A stretch of DNA of 64,000 bases from Vibrio mediterranei (GTDB lineage: Bacteria; Pseudomonadota; Gammaproteobacteria; Enterobacterales; Vibrionaceae): positions 682,001-746,000 of the forward strand of contig NZ_FLLQ01000002.1 in the NCBI RefSeq assembly GCF_900088415.1. Direction: 5' to 3'. The position numbers and the translations under genes were made by a program. The notes under the pieces are model-generated. The model was not told the origin of the DNA and ran no database searches. It saw nothing but the letters and a program-made list of their open reading frames with translations. Below are positions 47,944 through 58,559 of this stretch, in pieces (within the stretch, counting starts at the first letter, position 1; each line of letters opens with the position of its first letter).

Positions 47944-48837
47944 ATGACTCCACATATCTCGCTTAAGCAACTTAAAGTCTTCGTAGCCGTCACCCAGCAT
48001 CAAACGCTCACTGCTGCGTCGGAAACACTGTTTCTCTCAAAAGCGGCGGTGAGTATGTCGTTAAGTGAACTAGAAAAGCAAATCGGCCATGCTCTTTTTG
48101 ATCGGGTAAATAACCGTTTGGTGATCAATCAAGAGGGTCAGAAATTACTCCCTCTCGCCGATGAACTGCTTAGTCGAAGTCGCGACATAGAATCTCTATT
48201 TAGCGATGAGCAAAGCTATCGCGGGCAATTACGCATTGGCGCTAGTGACACCGTTGGTAATCAATTAGCGCCGTTTTTATTGAGTGATTTTCGCCAGCAA
48301 CACCAACATAAAGCGCAACAGTTGTTTATCTCCAATACCGCGTTGATCTGCCAAAAGCTCATCGATTATGAGTTGGATATCGGCTTGGTTGAAGGTAAAA
48401 CGCTGCATCCCGAACTTAATAGCACTCAGTTTAGTGAAGACGAAATGTGTATCGTATCTTCGGTCAATCACCCACTAGCAAACGGCGGCATGAATGATTT
48501 AACCTTACTTGAAAACAGCGATTGGATATTGAGAGAACCTGGCTCCGGCACAAGAGAGTTTTTCTTAAGAACGGTTGCACCAAGAATAGAGGTATGGCAC
48601 GAAGCATTCGAGCTGAATACCACAGAAGCGATCATTAACTGCGTATCGGCGGGATTAGGTCTCGCGTGTTTATCTAAACTTGCCGCACAAACCGCGATTA
48701 ATGACGGTCGTATCAAACAACTTCCTGTTGCGCTGGATATGAAACGACGGTTCTGGGTATTAGTTCATAAAGAGAAATATCAGAGCCCGCTGCTTAAGAA
48801 CTTTATCGATTTTTGTCAGGTGTGGGATAAAGCCTAG
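47944..48837 (+). CDS. LysR-family transcriptional regulator
   Basis: 297 residues: N-terminal winged helix-turn-helix (1-62, LKQLKVFVAVTQHQTLTAAS then LFLSKAAVSMSLSELEKQIG) and a C-terminal effector domain (about 95-295) of periplasmic-binding fold. Closest in look to the YeiE-like branch (GSGTREFF motif), though this is a judgement by eye. It is divergent from the TDT transporter and likely controls it. Confidence 0.93.
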   Translation: MTPHISLKQLKVFVAVTQHQTLTAASETLFLSKAAVSMSLSELEKQIGHALFDRVNNRLVINQEGQKLLPLADELLSRSRDIESLFSDEQSYRGQLRIGASDTVGNQLAPFLLSDFRQQHQHKAQQLFISNTALICQKLIDYELDIGLVEGKTLHPELNSTQFSEDEMCIVSSVNHPLANGGMNDLTLLENSDWILREPGSGTREFFLRTVAPRIEVWHEAFELNTTEAIINCVSAGLGLACLSKLAAQTAINDGRIKQLPVALDMKRRFWVLVHKEKYQSPLLKNFIDFCQVWDKA

Positions 48838-48908
48838 TCTTGCATGAATAGGAAATAGGCAATCAGTTCTCACTTTTGACCCGCCGACTGGACAAGCGGA
48901 TCTCGCAT

Positions 48909-48924
48909 CTGTATAAACAGACAG
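48909..48924. promoter_or_regulatory. LexA (SOS) box of yebG
   Basis: CTGTATAAACAGACAG fits CTGT-N8-ACAG and is flanked by AT and TA as in the consensus, 40 bases before yebG. Confidence 0.88.
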
Positions 48925-48963
48925 TATTACACGTTTCAAAATTAACATATTAGAGGATTAACC

Positions 48964-49260
48964 ATGGCTGTAATCGTCAAGTACGTGGTGGAACGCAACG
49001 GAGAAGAAAAGATGACTTTTACCTCTAAAGCTGAAGCTGACGCTTATGACAAAATGTTGGATATGGCAGACGAGTTATTCTCACTGCTAGGCGAAAGTGA
49101 GCTCATTGAAGATGAAGCAAAACAGGAAGAGCTGTCCCTTTTCCTTGCTCAACGCAAAGAAGAAGTGCTTTATGCTCTGGGTGCTAAGCGTAAACCAACA
49201 CCAAAGAAACCAAAAGTGGTTGAGCCTGTAGAAGAGGACGATAGCGAGGCTGCAGCGTAA
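48964..49260 (+). CDS. yebG: SOS-induced protein YebG
   Basis: 98-residue DNA damage-inducible protein. The core AVIVKYVVERNGEEKMTFTSKAEADAYDKMLD and the helical part to about residue 75 match YebG (quoted by region). The tail is rich in Lys/Pro, then acidic. Its molecular job is unknown. A LexA box upstream and a strong terminator downstream make it a single SOS gene. Confidence 0.93.
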   Translation: MAVIVKYVVERNGEEKMTFTSKAEADAYDKMLDMADELFSLLGESELIEDEAKQEELSLFLAQRKEEVLYALGAKRKPTPKKPKVVEPVEEDDSEAAA

Positions 49261-49293
49261 TTCGCTTACCTTAATTTCTCCCTTCTCATCAAT

Positions 49294-49332
49294 AAACCAG
49301 CACCGACCAATCAGGTCCTGCTGGTTTTTTTG
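49294..49332 (+). terminator. yebG terminator
   Basis: Stem AAACCAGCA/TGCTGGTTT with an inner GACC/GGTC and a following T-run. Confidence 0.88.
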
Positions 49333-49525
49333 TCTCTAATAGCGACTATTTCTTATTAGACAAAACTATCGCTAAAAAGACAAAGGGTATCGTTTTACAG
49401 ACTTTTGCCATTTTTGCCCTTTCATCACATCCTGTCACTCTATAAGATGATTGCCAACAAATTACACCAAGTCGCTGCAGTTTGGCGCGACTTTTGGACA
49501 ATTCTATACATGGAGAACGAGAGTC

Positions 49526-50557
49526 ATGGCAGCATTTTCAATTGCTTTCGGCAGCGCAACCAAAAACCGCGACGGTAAAATCATCGAAGCGTTTTTCCCA
49601 CATCCACGTCTAAATCCAAGTGATGCACTGGTCTCAGCCATTGCTGAAGTAGCAGGTTACACAGACGGTAACCAAGCGATTGAAGTAACTGCAGAGCAAA
49701 GCGCCGCATTAGCGACAGCATTCGCCTCAAACGACGATGCACAAAACGCAGCTTTCGCTGAAAAAGCAGCAAACTCTTCTCAACCATTAGTTATCGTTAT
49801 TCTTGCCACTGACGAGAAGCCACAATCTGTTGCAGAAGGCTTCCTGAAGCTACAACTGATTTCTAACCGCTTGGTTCAACCACACGGCACTGTGTTAGAC
49901 GGCATCTTTGGTCTGCTTCATAACATCGCGTGGACTAACCAAGGTGCTATCGACCTTCCAGAGCTGGCTGACCGCCAAATCGAGGCTCGCCTTGCGGGCG
50001 AAACACTAACGGTTGATTGCGTCGATAAGTTCCCGAAAATGGTGGACTATGTGGTTCCAACTGGCGTTCGTATTGCCGACACTTCTCGTGTACGTCTTGG
50101 CGCACATGTTGGTGAAGGTACAACGGTTATGCATGAAGGCTTCATCAACTTTAACGCAGGCACGACAGGCGTTAGCATGGTTGAAGGCCGAATTTCTGCT
50201 GGCGTTGTCGTTGGTAACGGCTCTGATATTGGTGGTGGTGCATCTATCATGGGTACACTGTCAGGTGGCGGCACGGTTGTGGTATCTATCGGTGAGAACT
50301 CATTACTGGGCGCGAATGCTGGTCTAGGTTTCCCGCTTGGTGATCGCTGTACTGTTGAGTCTGGTCTGTATGTTACAGCGGGTTCTAAAGTACGTATGCT
50401 TGATGCTTCTGGTCAAGAAGTAGAAATCGTCAAAGCACGTGACCTTGCAGGTAAGCCAGACCTACTATTCCGTCGCAACTCTGTGACTGGTCAAATCGAA
50501 TGTCTAACCAATAAGACTGCGGTTGAGCTAAACAGCGAGCTACACAGCAACAACTAG
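49526..50557 (+). CDS. dapD: tetrahydrodipicolinate N-succinyltransferase
   Basis: Lysine/meso-diaminopimelate synthesis: transfers succinyl from succinyl-CoA to tetrahydrodipicolinate. 343 residues of the long DapD type. The left-handed beta helix of hexapeptide repeats runs from about 195 (GVRIADTSRVRLGAHVGEGT, VGNGSDIGGGASIMGTLSGG). I start at the ATG with GGAG upstream, giving MAAFSIAFGSATKN; the open frame before it has no family likeness. Confidence 0.95.
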   Translation: MAAFSIAFGSATKNRDGKIIEAFFPHPRLNPSDALVSAIAEVAGYTDGNQAIEVTAEQSAALATAFASNDDAQNAAFAEKAANSSQPLVIVILATDEKPQSVAEGFLKLQLISNRLVQPHGTVLDGIFGLLHNIAWTNQGAIDLPELADRQIEARLAGETLTVDCVDKFPKMVDYVVPTGVRIADTSRVRLGAHVGEGTTVMHEGFINFNAGTTGVSMVEGRISAGVVVGNGSDIGGGASIMGTLSGGGTVVVSIGENSLLGANAGLGFPLGDRCTVESGLYVTAGSKVRMLDASGQEVEIVKARDLAGKPDLLFRRNSVTGQIECLTNKTAVELNSELHSNN

Positions 50558-50583
50558 TCGGTAGTAATAGCCCGATGTTAAAG

Positions 50584-50616
50584 AAGAGCCTCAGCATAGT
50601 GCTGAGGCTCTTTTTA
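50584..50616. terminator. bidirectional terminator between dapD and rfaH
   Basis: AAGAGCCTCAGCA/TGCTGAGGCTCTT followed by TTT; it overlaps the last codon of rfaH. Confidence 0.88.
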
Positions 50617-51105
50617 TATATCCAAATCTTTATTGTCGATACTTACTGGGACTTGTTTGTTAATCAAATTGACTAACATAATAGAACGCGCTTCACCGTC
50701 AGCCTCTTGGAAGATGGCTTCAATGCCAGCAAACTGACCACCAATGACTCTAACGCACTCCCCTTTGTCAGGAAGGTCAGCGCAATCTGGCTCATCGCAA
50801 TGAACAATAGATCTTAATTCAAAAATCAGATCACCATTGATCTCTTTAGGATGAGCGCCAAAACGAATGAAATCAACCACACCTCGTGTCGAGCGAACGG
50901 TAGTGAAAGAAGGCCCTACCTCATAATCAAACTTCACGAATACATAGGATGGAAAGAGCGGCTCTTTCACATTCTGTCGTTTGCCACGCAATATTTTTTC
51001 TACCGAGATCTCTGGGTAGTAGCACTCTAAGCCTTGATTTTCGAGATGCATTTTCGCGCGAGCTTGTTCTCCGCGCTTACAATAAAGCAAATACCAACGT
51101 TTCAT
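50614..51105 (-). CDS. rfaH: transcription antiterminator RfaH
   Basis: NusG paralogue that loads at ops sites and carries polymerase through long surface-polysaccharide and similar operons. The NGN domain (1-100) has KRWYLLYCKRGEQARAKMHL and PLFPSYVFVKFD. The C-terminal KOW-like domain (about 112-163) has VRVIGGQFAGIEAIFQEADG, the part that refolds in RfaH. 163 residues from the ATG; a GTG two codons earlier is possible. Confidence 0.93.
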   Translation of the reverse strand: MKRWYLLYCKRGEQARAKMHLENQGLECYYPEISVEKILRGKRQNVKEPLFPSYVFVKFDYEVGPSFTTVRSTRGVVDFIRFGAHPKEINGDLIFELRSIVHCDEPDCADLPDKGECVRVIGGQFAGIEAIFQEADGEARSIMLVNLINKQVPVSIDNKDLDI

Positions 51106-51408
51106 TTTCACTGCATAATGTTTCTAATTACCTACATCGTATCACTAAATTTGCGGTCTTTCTCTAAAGTTCAATTAATGAATCGAATAGTAAAGAGGAA
51201 TATTCCTAATAATTGCGAGTTAACAAAAAATGAAATGTTAGTTTGCAGCACATTTTTCTCGTACTATCCCTGAAAAATTTACTTACATTTCATCGTGTTA
51301 AACATTTCATTCACAATATCTATTAATTAATGCTATTGCAGTTATTAATTTGGTCATGTATACAAGTTGGCACATTATATTCTTTGATAACTAAAATTAG
51401 TAAAACTT
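51106..51408. other. AT-rich divergent promoter gap between rfaH and the peptide symporter
   Basis: About 300 bases, very AT-rich. It must hold the promoters of rfaH (minus) and the POT gene (plus), but I see no site good enough to name and no small gene with a ribosome site. Confidence 0.5.
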
Positions 51409-52794
51409 ATGACAGCACAGCACAACATCCTAGGCCACCCACGAGGCCTGTTTCTATTGTTCGGTACCGAACTATGGGAACGTTTTTCCTATTACGCAAT
51501 GCGTGCCATCCTAGTTCTGTTCTTAACTGATGCTACTATGAATGGCGGTATGGGCTGGTCCACTAAAGATGCTCTAGATCTCTATGGTATCTATACTGGA
51601 CTTGTTTACATCACTCCACTTATCGGTGGTTACATTGCCGATAACTTCCTTGGCCAACGCAAATCTATCATCATTGGTGGTGTATTGATGGCGGCAGGTC
51701 AATTTACTCTAGCTGCAGCGGCATCAGGCGAGCCTAATGCGCACTTATTTTATGGCGGTTTGGCACTTCTTATCGCTGGTAACGGTATGTTTAAGCCAAA
51801 CATTTCAACCATGGTTGGTGACCTTTACGAAGAAGGCGACAACCGTCGTGATGGTGCCTTCACTATCTTCTATATGGGTATCAACTTAGGTGCACTACTA
51901 GCGGGTATCATAGTGGGCTCAGCAACGGATTCATTCGGTTGGTCAGCAGGTTTTGTGGTTGCTGGTATCGGTATGGTGCTCAGCTTAATCATGCAGCTTA
52001 CTATGGCGAAATCTTGGTTAGGTGAAATCGGTAACGTGCCTGCGGCTGCTCGTGCAAAAGCACTGAACAACTCAAAAACAAAGGCGCCATTAACTAAAGA
52101 AGAGATCGATCGCCTTAAAGTTATCCTTATCATGGGTCTATTTGTTATCGTTTTCTGGGCTGGTTTTGAACAAGCCGGTGGCCTGATGAACATCTACACG
52201 CAGCAATATACAGACCGTATGATTGGTGACTTTGAAGTACCAGCAGCTTGGTTCCAATCGCTAAACCCGTTCTTCATTATTACTCTTGCTCCTGTTTTAG
52301 CGGCAGTTTGGGTGAAACTTGGTAAGCGTGAACCTAACTCTCCAGTTAAATTTGCTCTAGCACTATTCTTCCTAGCACTTGGCTTCCTTTGTATGGTTGG
52401 TGCGGTGATGGAGCAAGGCGGCGACACTGCAGTTAAAACCTCTATGCTTTGGTTAGTGGGTGCGTTCTTCTTCCACACACTAGGTGAGCTTTGCCTATCT
52501 CCGATCGGCCTATCACTTGTAACGAAATTAGCACCGCTTCGCCTCGCATCACTTATGATGGGTGCATGGTTCGGTTTCAATGCGATTGCAAACTATGTGG
52601 CTGGCCTTATTGGTTCACACGTTGGTGAACTAGGTGCAATGGCTATCTTTGGCGGCATTGCCGCAACGGCCGTCATTTGTGGTGTTATTTTACTCGTGTT
52701 CTCAAGTACCTTAGTAAAATGGATGCACGGTGCCGAGTCTAACGGTATTAGCAAGGCTCAAGAAGTAGAAGAGCAACAAGCACAACTCGCTTAA
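51409..52794 (+). CDS. proton-dependent oligopeptide (POT/PTR) symporter
   Basis: Inner-membrane di/tripeptide:H+ symporter of the Dtp family, 461 residues, 14 membrane helices. Helix 1 has the proton motif ELWERFSYYAM (E-x-x-E-R). GGYIADNFLGQRKSI and FTIFYMGINLGALLAGI are further PTR signatures. Which Dtp it equals is not clear. The ribosome site is weak. A strong terminator follows. Confidence 0.94.
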   Translation: MTAQHNILGHPRGLFLLFGTELWERFSYYAMRAILVLFLTDATMNGGMGWSTKDALDLYGIYTGLVYITPLIGGYIADNFLGQRKSIIIGGVLMAAGQFTLAAAASGEPNAHLFYGGLALLIAGNGMFKPNISTMVGDLYEEGDNRRDGAFTIFYMGINLGALLAGIIVGSATDSFGWSAGFVVAGIGMVLSLIMQLTMAKSWLGEIGNVPAAARAKALNNSKTKAPLTKEEIDRLKVILIMGLFVIVFWAGFEQAGGLMNIYTQQYTDRMIGDFEVPAAWFQSLNPFFIITLAPVLAAVWVKLGKREPNSPVKFALALFFLALGFLCMVGAVMEQGGDTAVKTSMLWLVGAFFFHTLGELCLSPIGLSLVTKLAPLRLASLMMGAWFGFNAIANYVAGLIGSHVGELGAMAIFGGIAATAVICGVILLVFSSTLVKWMHGAESNGISKAQEVEEQQAQLA

Positions 52795-52814
52795 TAAACC
52801 AATAAGCTTAAAAA

Positions 52815-52855
52815 CTAAAAAGGGTCAGACATTCAATGTCTGACCCCTTTTTTAA
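52815..52855. terminator. bidirectional terminator between POT gene and hemH
   Basis: AAAGGGTCAGACATT-C-AATGTCTGACCCCTTT, one of the longest stems in the window, with T-run. Confidence 0.92.
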
Positions 52856-52868
52856 TTAAGACAAGCCA

Positions 52869-53828
52869 TTAAGCAGACTGAACCAATTCAACCATCATGT
52901 CGATGTGTTCCTGCGAATCGTTAAGACAGCTAATATAACGATAACTTTCGCCACCCGCTTCGATGAAGGTTTCTTTCGCCTCCACCGCGATTTCTTCCAG
53001 TGTTTCTAAACAATCCACCGAGAATGCCGGTGTGATAATATCAAGCGATTTAATGCCTTTATCTGGCATTTGCTTTAACGTCTGTTCCGTATACGGTTGT
53101 AACCATTCCTCACGACCAAAAATGGACTGATAACTCATTCCTATTTGCGACGAATCTAGGCCTAACTCTTCACCCAGAAGCTTCGTCGTCGCTTCACAAT
53201 GCAGAGGATAGACGTCACCGTTATCAGCGTAGCGTTTGGGAATACCATGATATGAGCACAGCAAGTAATCCGCTCTTCCGTGCTGCTCCCAATGTGCTCG
53301 TACTGAATTGGCTAGCGCTTTGATATAACGAGCGTTGTCATGATAGTCGCGCACCAATGAAATGCTCGGAAGCGTCGAGATAGATTTACAAGCCTTGGCA
53401 ATACCATCAAATGCAGCGGCAGTCGTCGTCCCAGAGTACTGAGGATAAAGTGGCAGTACCACGACCTTATCAACCCCTTGATCTAGTAGTCTTGAGAGAC
53501 CATCTTTAAGCGAAGGATTGCCATAGCTCATACCAAGTTCAACAGGCATATCCAGAGCTTGCGCCAGTTTGTCGGCTTGTTGACGGGAATACACCATTAG
53601 AGGTGAGCCCTGCTCCATCCATACTGATTGATACAGTTTAGCGACCTTAGGAGAACGAATAGGCAAGATTACCCCGTGCAAAATAGGGCACCAAAGCCAA
53701 CGATTCATATCCACAACGCGGTGATCATGCAAGAATTCTTGTAAGAACGCTTTCACTCCTTTTGCTGTAGGTTCATCAGGCGTACCTAAGTTAACCAGCA
53801 AAACTCCCGTTTTTAGCGAACCGCTCAT
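52869..53828 (-). CDS. hemH: ferrochelatase
   Basis: Last step of haem synthesis: inserts Fe2+ into protoporphyrin IX. 319 residues starting [20 protein letters not shown], with AAGGAAG before this ATG; the open frame upstream is not part of the gene. The metal-site His is in [12 protein letters not shown] and the distal part has [16 protein letters not shown]. Beside adk, as in E. coli. Confidence 0.96.
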   Translation of the reverse strand: MSGSLKTGVLLVNLGTPDEPTAKGVKAFLQEFLHDHRVVDMNRWLWCPILHGVILPIRSPKVAKLYQSVWMEQGSPLMVYSRQQADKLAQALDMPVELGMSYGNPSLKDGLSRLLDQGVDKVVVLPLYPQYSGTTTAAAFDGIAKACKSISTLPSISLVRDYHDNARYIKALANSVRAHWEQHGRADYLLCSYHGIPKRYADNGDVYPLHCEATTKLLGEELGLDSSQIGMSYQSIFGREEWLQPYTEQTLKQMPDKGIKSLDIITPAFSVDCLETLEEIAVEAKETFIEAGGESYRYISCLNDSQEHIDMMVELVQSA

Positions 53829-53894
53829 AGACTTCCTTTTAGTTGTTATTTGATTTCTAAACGAATTATATACTCTAGCTGAGCATCCATGGAT

Positions 53895-53928
53895 CAAAAA
53901 AAACGACCTAAGAAGGTCGTTTTTTTAC
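53895..53928. terminator. bidirectional hairpin between adk and hemH
   Basis: AAAAAAACGACCT/AGGTCGTTTTTTT-type stem. It should stop the adk transcript on the minus strand, leaving hemH to its own promoter. Confidence 0.9.
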
Positions 53929-53946
53929 TTGATTCACAATTGTGAA

Positions 53947-54840
<894 letters not shown>

Positions 54841-54848
54841 TTAAAATG

Positions 54849-54877
54849 AATGAGCCCAATAGTATTGGGCTCATTTT
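54849..54877 (-). terminator. htpG terminator
   Basis: AATGAGCCCAAT/ATTGGGCTCATT with 3-base loop just past the htpG stop; both strands have short T-runs. Confidence 0.85.
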
Positions 54878-54910
54878 TATGCTTTAAGTCACAAAATAAA
54901 TCTAAGGATA

Positions 54911-56815
54911 TTAGACTTTAGACAAAAGCTTATTCACTGCACCTAGGAATTGAGATGGATCTGTCATAGAGCCACGCTCAGCCAGCATTGCTTGCCCTAG
55001 TAATACTTCAACCCAGCGACCAAACGCATCTTCATCCGCTTCGTCTGCCATGCGTTTAACCAGCTCATGCTCAGGGTTAATTTCAAAGATGTACTTAACT
55101 TCAGGCACTTCCTGACCAGCTGCTTCAAGCAACTTCGCCATCTGTGTGCCCATTTCGAAGTCATCGGTAACCACAACAGCTGGAGTAGTCGCAAGCTTGA
55201 ACGTGGTGCGAACTTCCTTAACGCGATCACCTAGGTAAGCTTGAGTGCGCTCGACCACAGACTTAAACTCTTCCTCTGTCTCTTTTTGCTTCTCTTTTTC
55301 CGCTTCGTCTTCAAACTTACTTAAATCAAGACCCGACTTAGTAATAGACTGGAACTGCTTACCGTCAAACTCGGTTAGGTAGTTCATTAGCCATTCGTCA
55401 ATGCGGTCATACATAAGAATAACTTCAATGCCTTTCGCTTTGAATTGCTCCAAGTGTGGGCTGTTTTTTGCCGCCGCGTAACTATCCGCAGTTAGGTAAT
55501 AGATCTTGTCTTGTTCTTCTTTCATGCGCTCAACATAAGACGCAAGAGACACAGTTTGCTCAGCCGAATCCACCTCCGTCGACGCAAAACGAAGCAGGCC
55601 AGCGACCTTCTCCTTATTTGCCATGTCTTCCGCTGGGCCTTCTTTCAGTACTAGGCCAAACTCCTTCCAGAACGCTTGATATTTCTCTTCATCATTCTTA
55701 GCCATGCGTTCAAGCATAGTTAGCACGCGCTTGGTGCATGCGCCACGCAGTGACTGAGTTACTTTGTTGTCTTGAAGAATTTCACGCGAAACGTTAAGTG
55801 GTAGATCATTTGAATCAATTAGACCACGGACAAAACGCAAATAAGATGGCATGAACTGTTCTGCGTCATCCATAATAAATACACGTTGTACATACAGCTT
55901 AAGTCCGCTCTTATGATCGCGATTCATCATATCCCAAGGCGCTTTAGCTGGAATGTACAACAAGCTAGTGTAGTCATTCTTACCTTCTACGCGGTTGTGA
56001 CTCCATAGCAGAGGGTCAGCAAAGTCATGAGACACATGCTTATAGAACTCTTGATACTCTTCATCGGTAATATCAGATTTGTTGCGAGTCCAAAGTGCTT
56101 GCGCTTTGTTGATCTGTTCCCACTTACCTTGTTCTGTCTCTTTACCTTCTTCATCACGCTCAAGCGTCCAAATAGATACTGGAATGCCGATGTGGTCTGA
56201 ATATTTGCTGATCACATCACGAAGGCGCCATTCAGATAGGAACTCTTTGCCTTCTTCACGCATGTGAAGAATGATATCCGTACCACGTGTTTCTTTAGTA
56301 ATATCTTCGATGGTGTAGTCGCCTTCACCGGCAGAGTGCCATTGCACCGCTTGGTCAGCTGCAGCACCCGCTGCGCGTGTGCGCACGGTCACCGCGTCTG
56401 CCACGATAAACGCTGAGTAGAAACCAACACCGAATTGACCGATAAGTTGTGAGTCTTTACTTTGCTCATCTGACAATTTAGCAAAGAACTCTTTTGTGCC
56501 TGATTTTGCAATGGTGCCTAAGTGTTCGATCACATCATCGCGCGTCATACCGATACCATTATCAGAAACGGTTAACGTGTTGCTGTCTGCATCAAACGAC
56601 AACTTAACACCAAGGTCCGCATCACCTTGATATAAATCTGCGTTAGATAAAGCCTGAAAGCGCAGCTTATCCGCCGCATCGGACGCATTGGAGATTAACT
56701 CTCTTAGAAAGATCTCTTTGTTTGAATACAGAGAGTGAATCATTAAGTGAAGAAGTTGTTTTACCTCTGACTGAAAGCCACGGGTTTCTTTATTGTTAGT
56801 TTCAGCGGTGCTCAT
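54911..56815 (-). CDS. htpG: molecular chaperone HtpG (Hsp90)
   Basis: Bacterial Hsp90, 634 residues. The N-terminal GHKL ATPase has [23 protein letters not shown] and [11 protein letters not shown]. The middle client domain and C-terminal dimer domain follow. The start giving [10 protein letters not shown] has GGAGAT 5-7 bases upstream; the six earlier codons are not used. A sigma-32 promoter lies about 80 bases upstream. Divergent to toxR, a classic Vibrio arrangement. Confidence 0.97.
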   Translation of the reverse strand: MSTAETNNKETRGFQSEVKQLLHLMIHSLYSNKEIFLRELISNASDAADKLRFQALSNADLYQGDADLGVKLSFDADSNTLTVSDNGIGMTRDDVIEHLGTIAKSGTKEFFAKLSDEQSKDSQLIGQFGVGFYSAFIVADAVTVRTRAAGAAADQAVQWHSAGEGDYTIEDITKETRGTDIILHMREEGKEFLSEWRLRDVISKYSDHIGIPVSIWTLERDEEGKETEQGKWEQINKAQALWTRNKSDITDEEYQEFYKHVSHDFADPLLWSHNRVEGKNDYTSLLYIPAKAPWDMMNRDHKSGLKLYVQRVFIMDDAEQFMPSYLRFVRGLIDSNDLPLNVSREILQDNKVTQSLRGACTKRVLTMLERMAKNDEEKYQAFWKEFGLVLKEGPAEDMANKEKVAGLLRFASTEVDSAEQTVSLASYVERMKEEQDKIYYLTADSYAAAKNSPHLEQFKAKGIEVILMYDRIDEWLMNYLTEFDGKQFQSITKSGLDLSKFEDEAEKEKQKETEEEFKSVVERTQAYLGDRVKEVRTTFKLATTPAVVVTDDFEMGTQMAKLLEAAGQEVPEVKYIFEINPEHELVKRMADEADEDAFGRWVEVLLGQAMLAERGSMTDPSQFLGAVNKLLSKV

Positions 56816-56892
56816 GCTATCTCCATTACACATTTAATACCGAGTTTTGACATTTTCTGGAACTCGCTATTGCTATGATTAATCTGCTAAAG

Positions 56893-56920
56893 AAATGAGG
56901 ATGAAGATTGTAAATTCAAG
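56893..56920 (-). promoter_or_regulatory. sigma-32 heat-shock promoter of htpG
   Basis: On the minus strand CTTGAAT (56914-56920), 13 bases, CCTCATTT (56893-56900); close to the consensus CTTGAAA/CCCCATNT. Confidence 0.8.
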
Positions 56921-57076
56921 GTCAAAAAACATAAAAATGCTGTTTTTTTGATTTGTTTTTATTATCCTACTGCTCCTGACTATAAAAAAATCCTAAAATC
57001 CTATAATTGGCTCTGCAATTATTCAGTGCCAAAATATCAGTATCTGTCGCGTTGCGGCACTAAAAAGAAGAATGCA

Positions 57077-57907
57077 ATGAGTAACATAGGCACTAAGTTT
57101 ATACTCGGTCAAAAGTACATTTTTGACCCTAATAGCAACTCTTTAGTCGATCAAACCAATAACGATGAAGTAGTCCGTCTTGGTAGTAATGAAAGTCGCA
57201 TTTTACTTCTACTCGCTGAAAGACCGAACGAAGTCGTGACCCGTAACGACCTTCATGAATTTGTTTGGAGAGATCAAGGCTTTGAAGTCGATGACTCAAG
57301 CTTGACTCAAGCTATCTCTACACTTCGTAAGATGCTGAAGGATCCAACAAAATCACCGCAATTTGTTAAGACGGTGCCTAAACGTGGCTATCAACTTATA
57401 TCTAGTGTTGAGCGCTCTGTACCTGTCGCTTCATCAGAAGCCATAAATGAAGCTCCTGTTGTTGACCTTGCCAAAGAACTGCAAGAGCCAAGTGCTGCGT
57501 CAGCGACTCCTTACTCAGAGCCAGTCATCCCACCGGCCCCAAAAGAGAAAACGCCGCCAACCGTTTGGGCAATGGTCGTAGTGGCAATTTTGCTACCTAT
57601 TCTTGTACTTATGGCAACCAATCCAGCACAGTCTAGCTTTAAAGAGCTTGGTATGGTGGAAAGCGTGAAGATTGTGACGCCTGAAAACCACCCTGATGTC
57701 TCTAGCTGGCAACCAAAGATTGAGCAATGTGTTGCTAAGTATATTGAAACACATACTGACGACATGCTGCCTCTAGAGGTGATTGTAACAGGCGATCAGA
57801 GTGATCAAATTGCCCTTAACTTTATTCATAGCGTCGAATTCTCTGGTGAAAATAGCACAATGCGTATTTTTACTGAGCAATCAGACCTAAGCAAAGTGTG
57901 CAAGTAA
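57077..57907 (+). CDS. toxR: transmembrane transcriptional activator ToxR
   Basis: 276-residue inner-membrane regulator. The cytoplasmic winged helix (about 8-110) has LGSNESRILLLLAERPNEVV and FVKTVPKRGYQLI, with the OmpR-type recognition helix in DDSSLTQAISTLRKML. A proline-rich linker, one membrane helix (about 163-181) and a periplasmic domain with C218 and C275 follow; these can form the redox-sensitive disulfide. In Vibrio it controls OmpU/OmpT-type porins and bile response. Start MSNIGTKF chosen by family likeness. toxS follows. Confidence 0.97.
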   Translation: MSNIGTKFILGQKYIFDPNSNSLVDQTNNDEVVRLGSNESRILLLLAERPNEVVTRNDLHEFVWRDQGFEVDDSSLTQAISTLRKMLKDPTKSPQFVKTVPKRGYQLISSVERSVPVASSEAINEAPVVDLAKELQEPSAASATPYSEPVIPPAPKEKTPPTVWAMVVVAILLPILVLMATNPAQSSFKELGMVESVKIVTPENHPDVSSWQPKIEQCVAKYIETHTDDMLPLEVIVTGDQSDQIALNFIHSVEFSGENSTMRIFTEQSDLSKVCK

Positions 57908-57918
57908 GGAGTGTCCTG

Positions 57919-58437
57919 ATGAAAATGAAATACGCTGCTATTTTACTTGCGCTATCTACTGCTCTAAGTGCTTGGCTTTACTGGGGAAGTGATTTAAAAA
58001 TCGAGCAAGTTCTAACCTCCAATGAATGGCAATCCAACATGGTGGGTATCATTGCTGCTCGTGACTATCCGGATACAGATATCGGACCGTTAAGCCGTTT
58101 AGAAATGTCGGCTAATGTAAAGTATTTGCCGGGTGGTGAATATATCCGTGAATCTTCAATGCGCTTATACGGTAGTGATCCAGAAAAACACACCTTGATT
58201 AAGATTTCTGAGAAAGGCGCTTGGGCCATCAGTGACAACTACTTACTGATTTCACCTCGAGAGTTCAAAGACACTGCGACGGCACAATCGGATGAGTTTA
58301 CTCATGAGCAACTTGCGATGATTAAGCAGTTCCTAAAAATGGAAGCTCAGCAGAGTCGCCGTATTGATATTGTTAACGAAAAAACACTATTGCTGACCAG
58401 TTTAAACCAAGGTTCATCCATCTTATTTTCTAACTAA
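57919..58437 (+). CDS. toxS: ToxR partner ToxS
   Basis: 172-residue membrane-anchored periplasmic protein that stabilises ToxR and, with it, senses bile. One N-terminal helix (about 4-23) precedes the beta-barrel-like domain. The ATG has AAGGAG upstream and lies 11 bases after the toxR stop. Strong terminator downstream. Confidence 0.96.
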   Translation: MKMKYAAILLALSTALSAWLYWGSDLKIEQVLTSNEWQSNMVGIIAARDYPDTDIGPLSRLEMSANVKYLPGGEYIRESSMRLYGSDPEKHTLIKISEKGAWAISDNYLLISPREFKDTATAQSDEFTHEQLAMIKQFLKMEAQQSRRIDIVNEKTLLLTSLNQGSSILFSN

Positions 58438-58456
58438 GTTAGATGTTAAATATTAT

Positions 58457-58482
58457 AAAGGAGGCGATTGCCTCCTTTGTTT
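58457..58482 (+). terminator. toxRS terminator
   Basis: AAAGGAGGC/GCCTCCTTT followed by GTTTTTG. Confidence 0.85.
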
Positions 58483-58507
58483 TTGTAGCAAAAAAGTTTA
58501 CGCCCAT

Positions 58508-58540
58508 AAAAAAACCAGAGCCAGGCTCTGGTTTTTTTGT
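58508..58540. terminator. flagellin terminator
   Basis: AAAAACCAGAGCC/GGCTCTGGTTTTT-type stem with T-runs on both sides; it ends the minus-strand flagellin gene and backs up toxRS termination. Confidence 0.88.
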
Positions 58541-58559
58541 TTGCCACCCAACACGACGC

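Noticed and set aside
51034..51273. Plus-strand frame running from rfaH into the intergenic gap
   Set aside because: Mostly antisense to rfaH, aromatic/AT-driven composition, no ribosome site.
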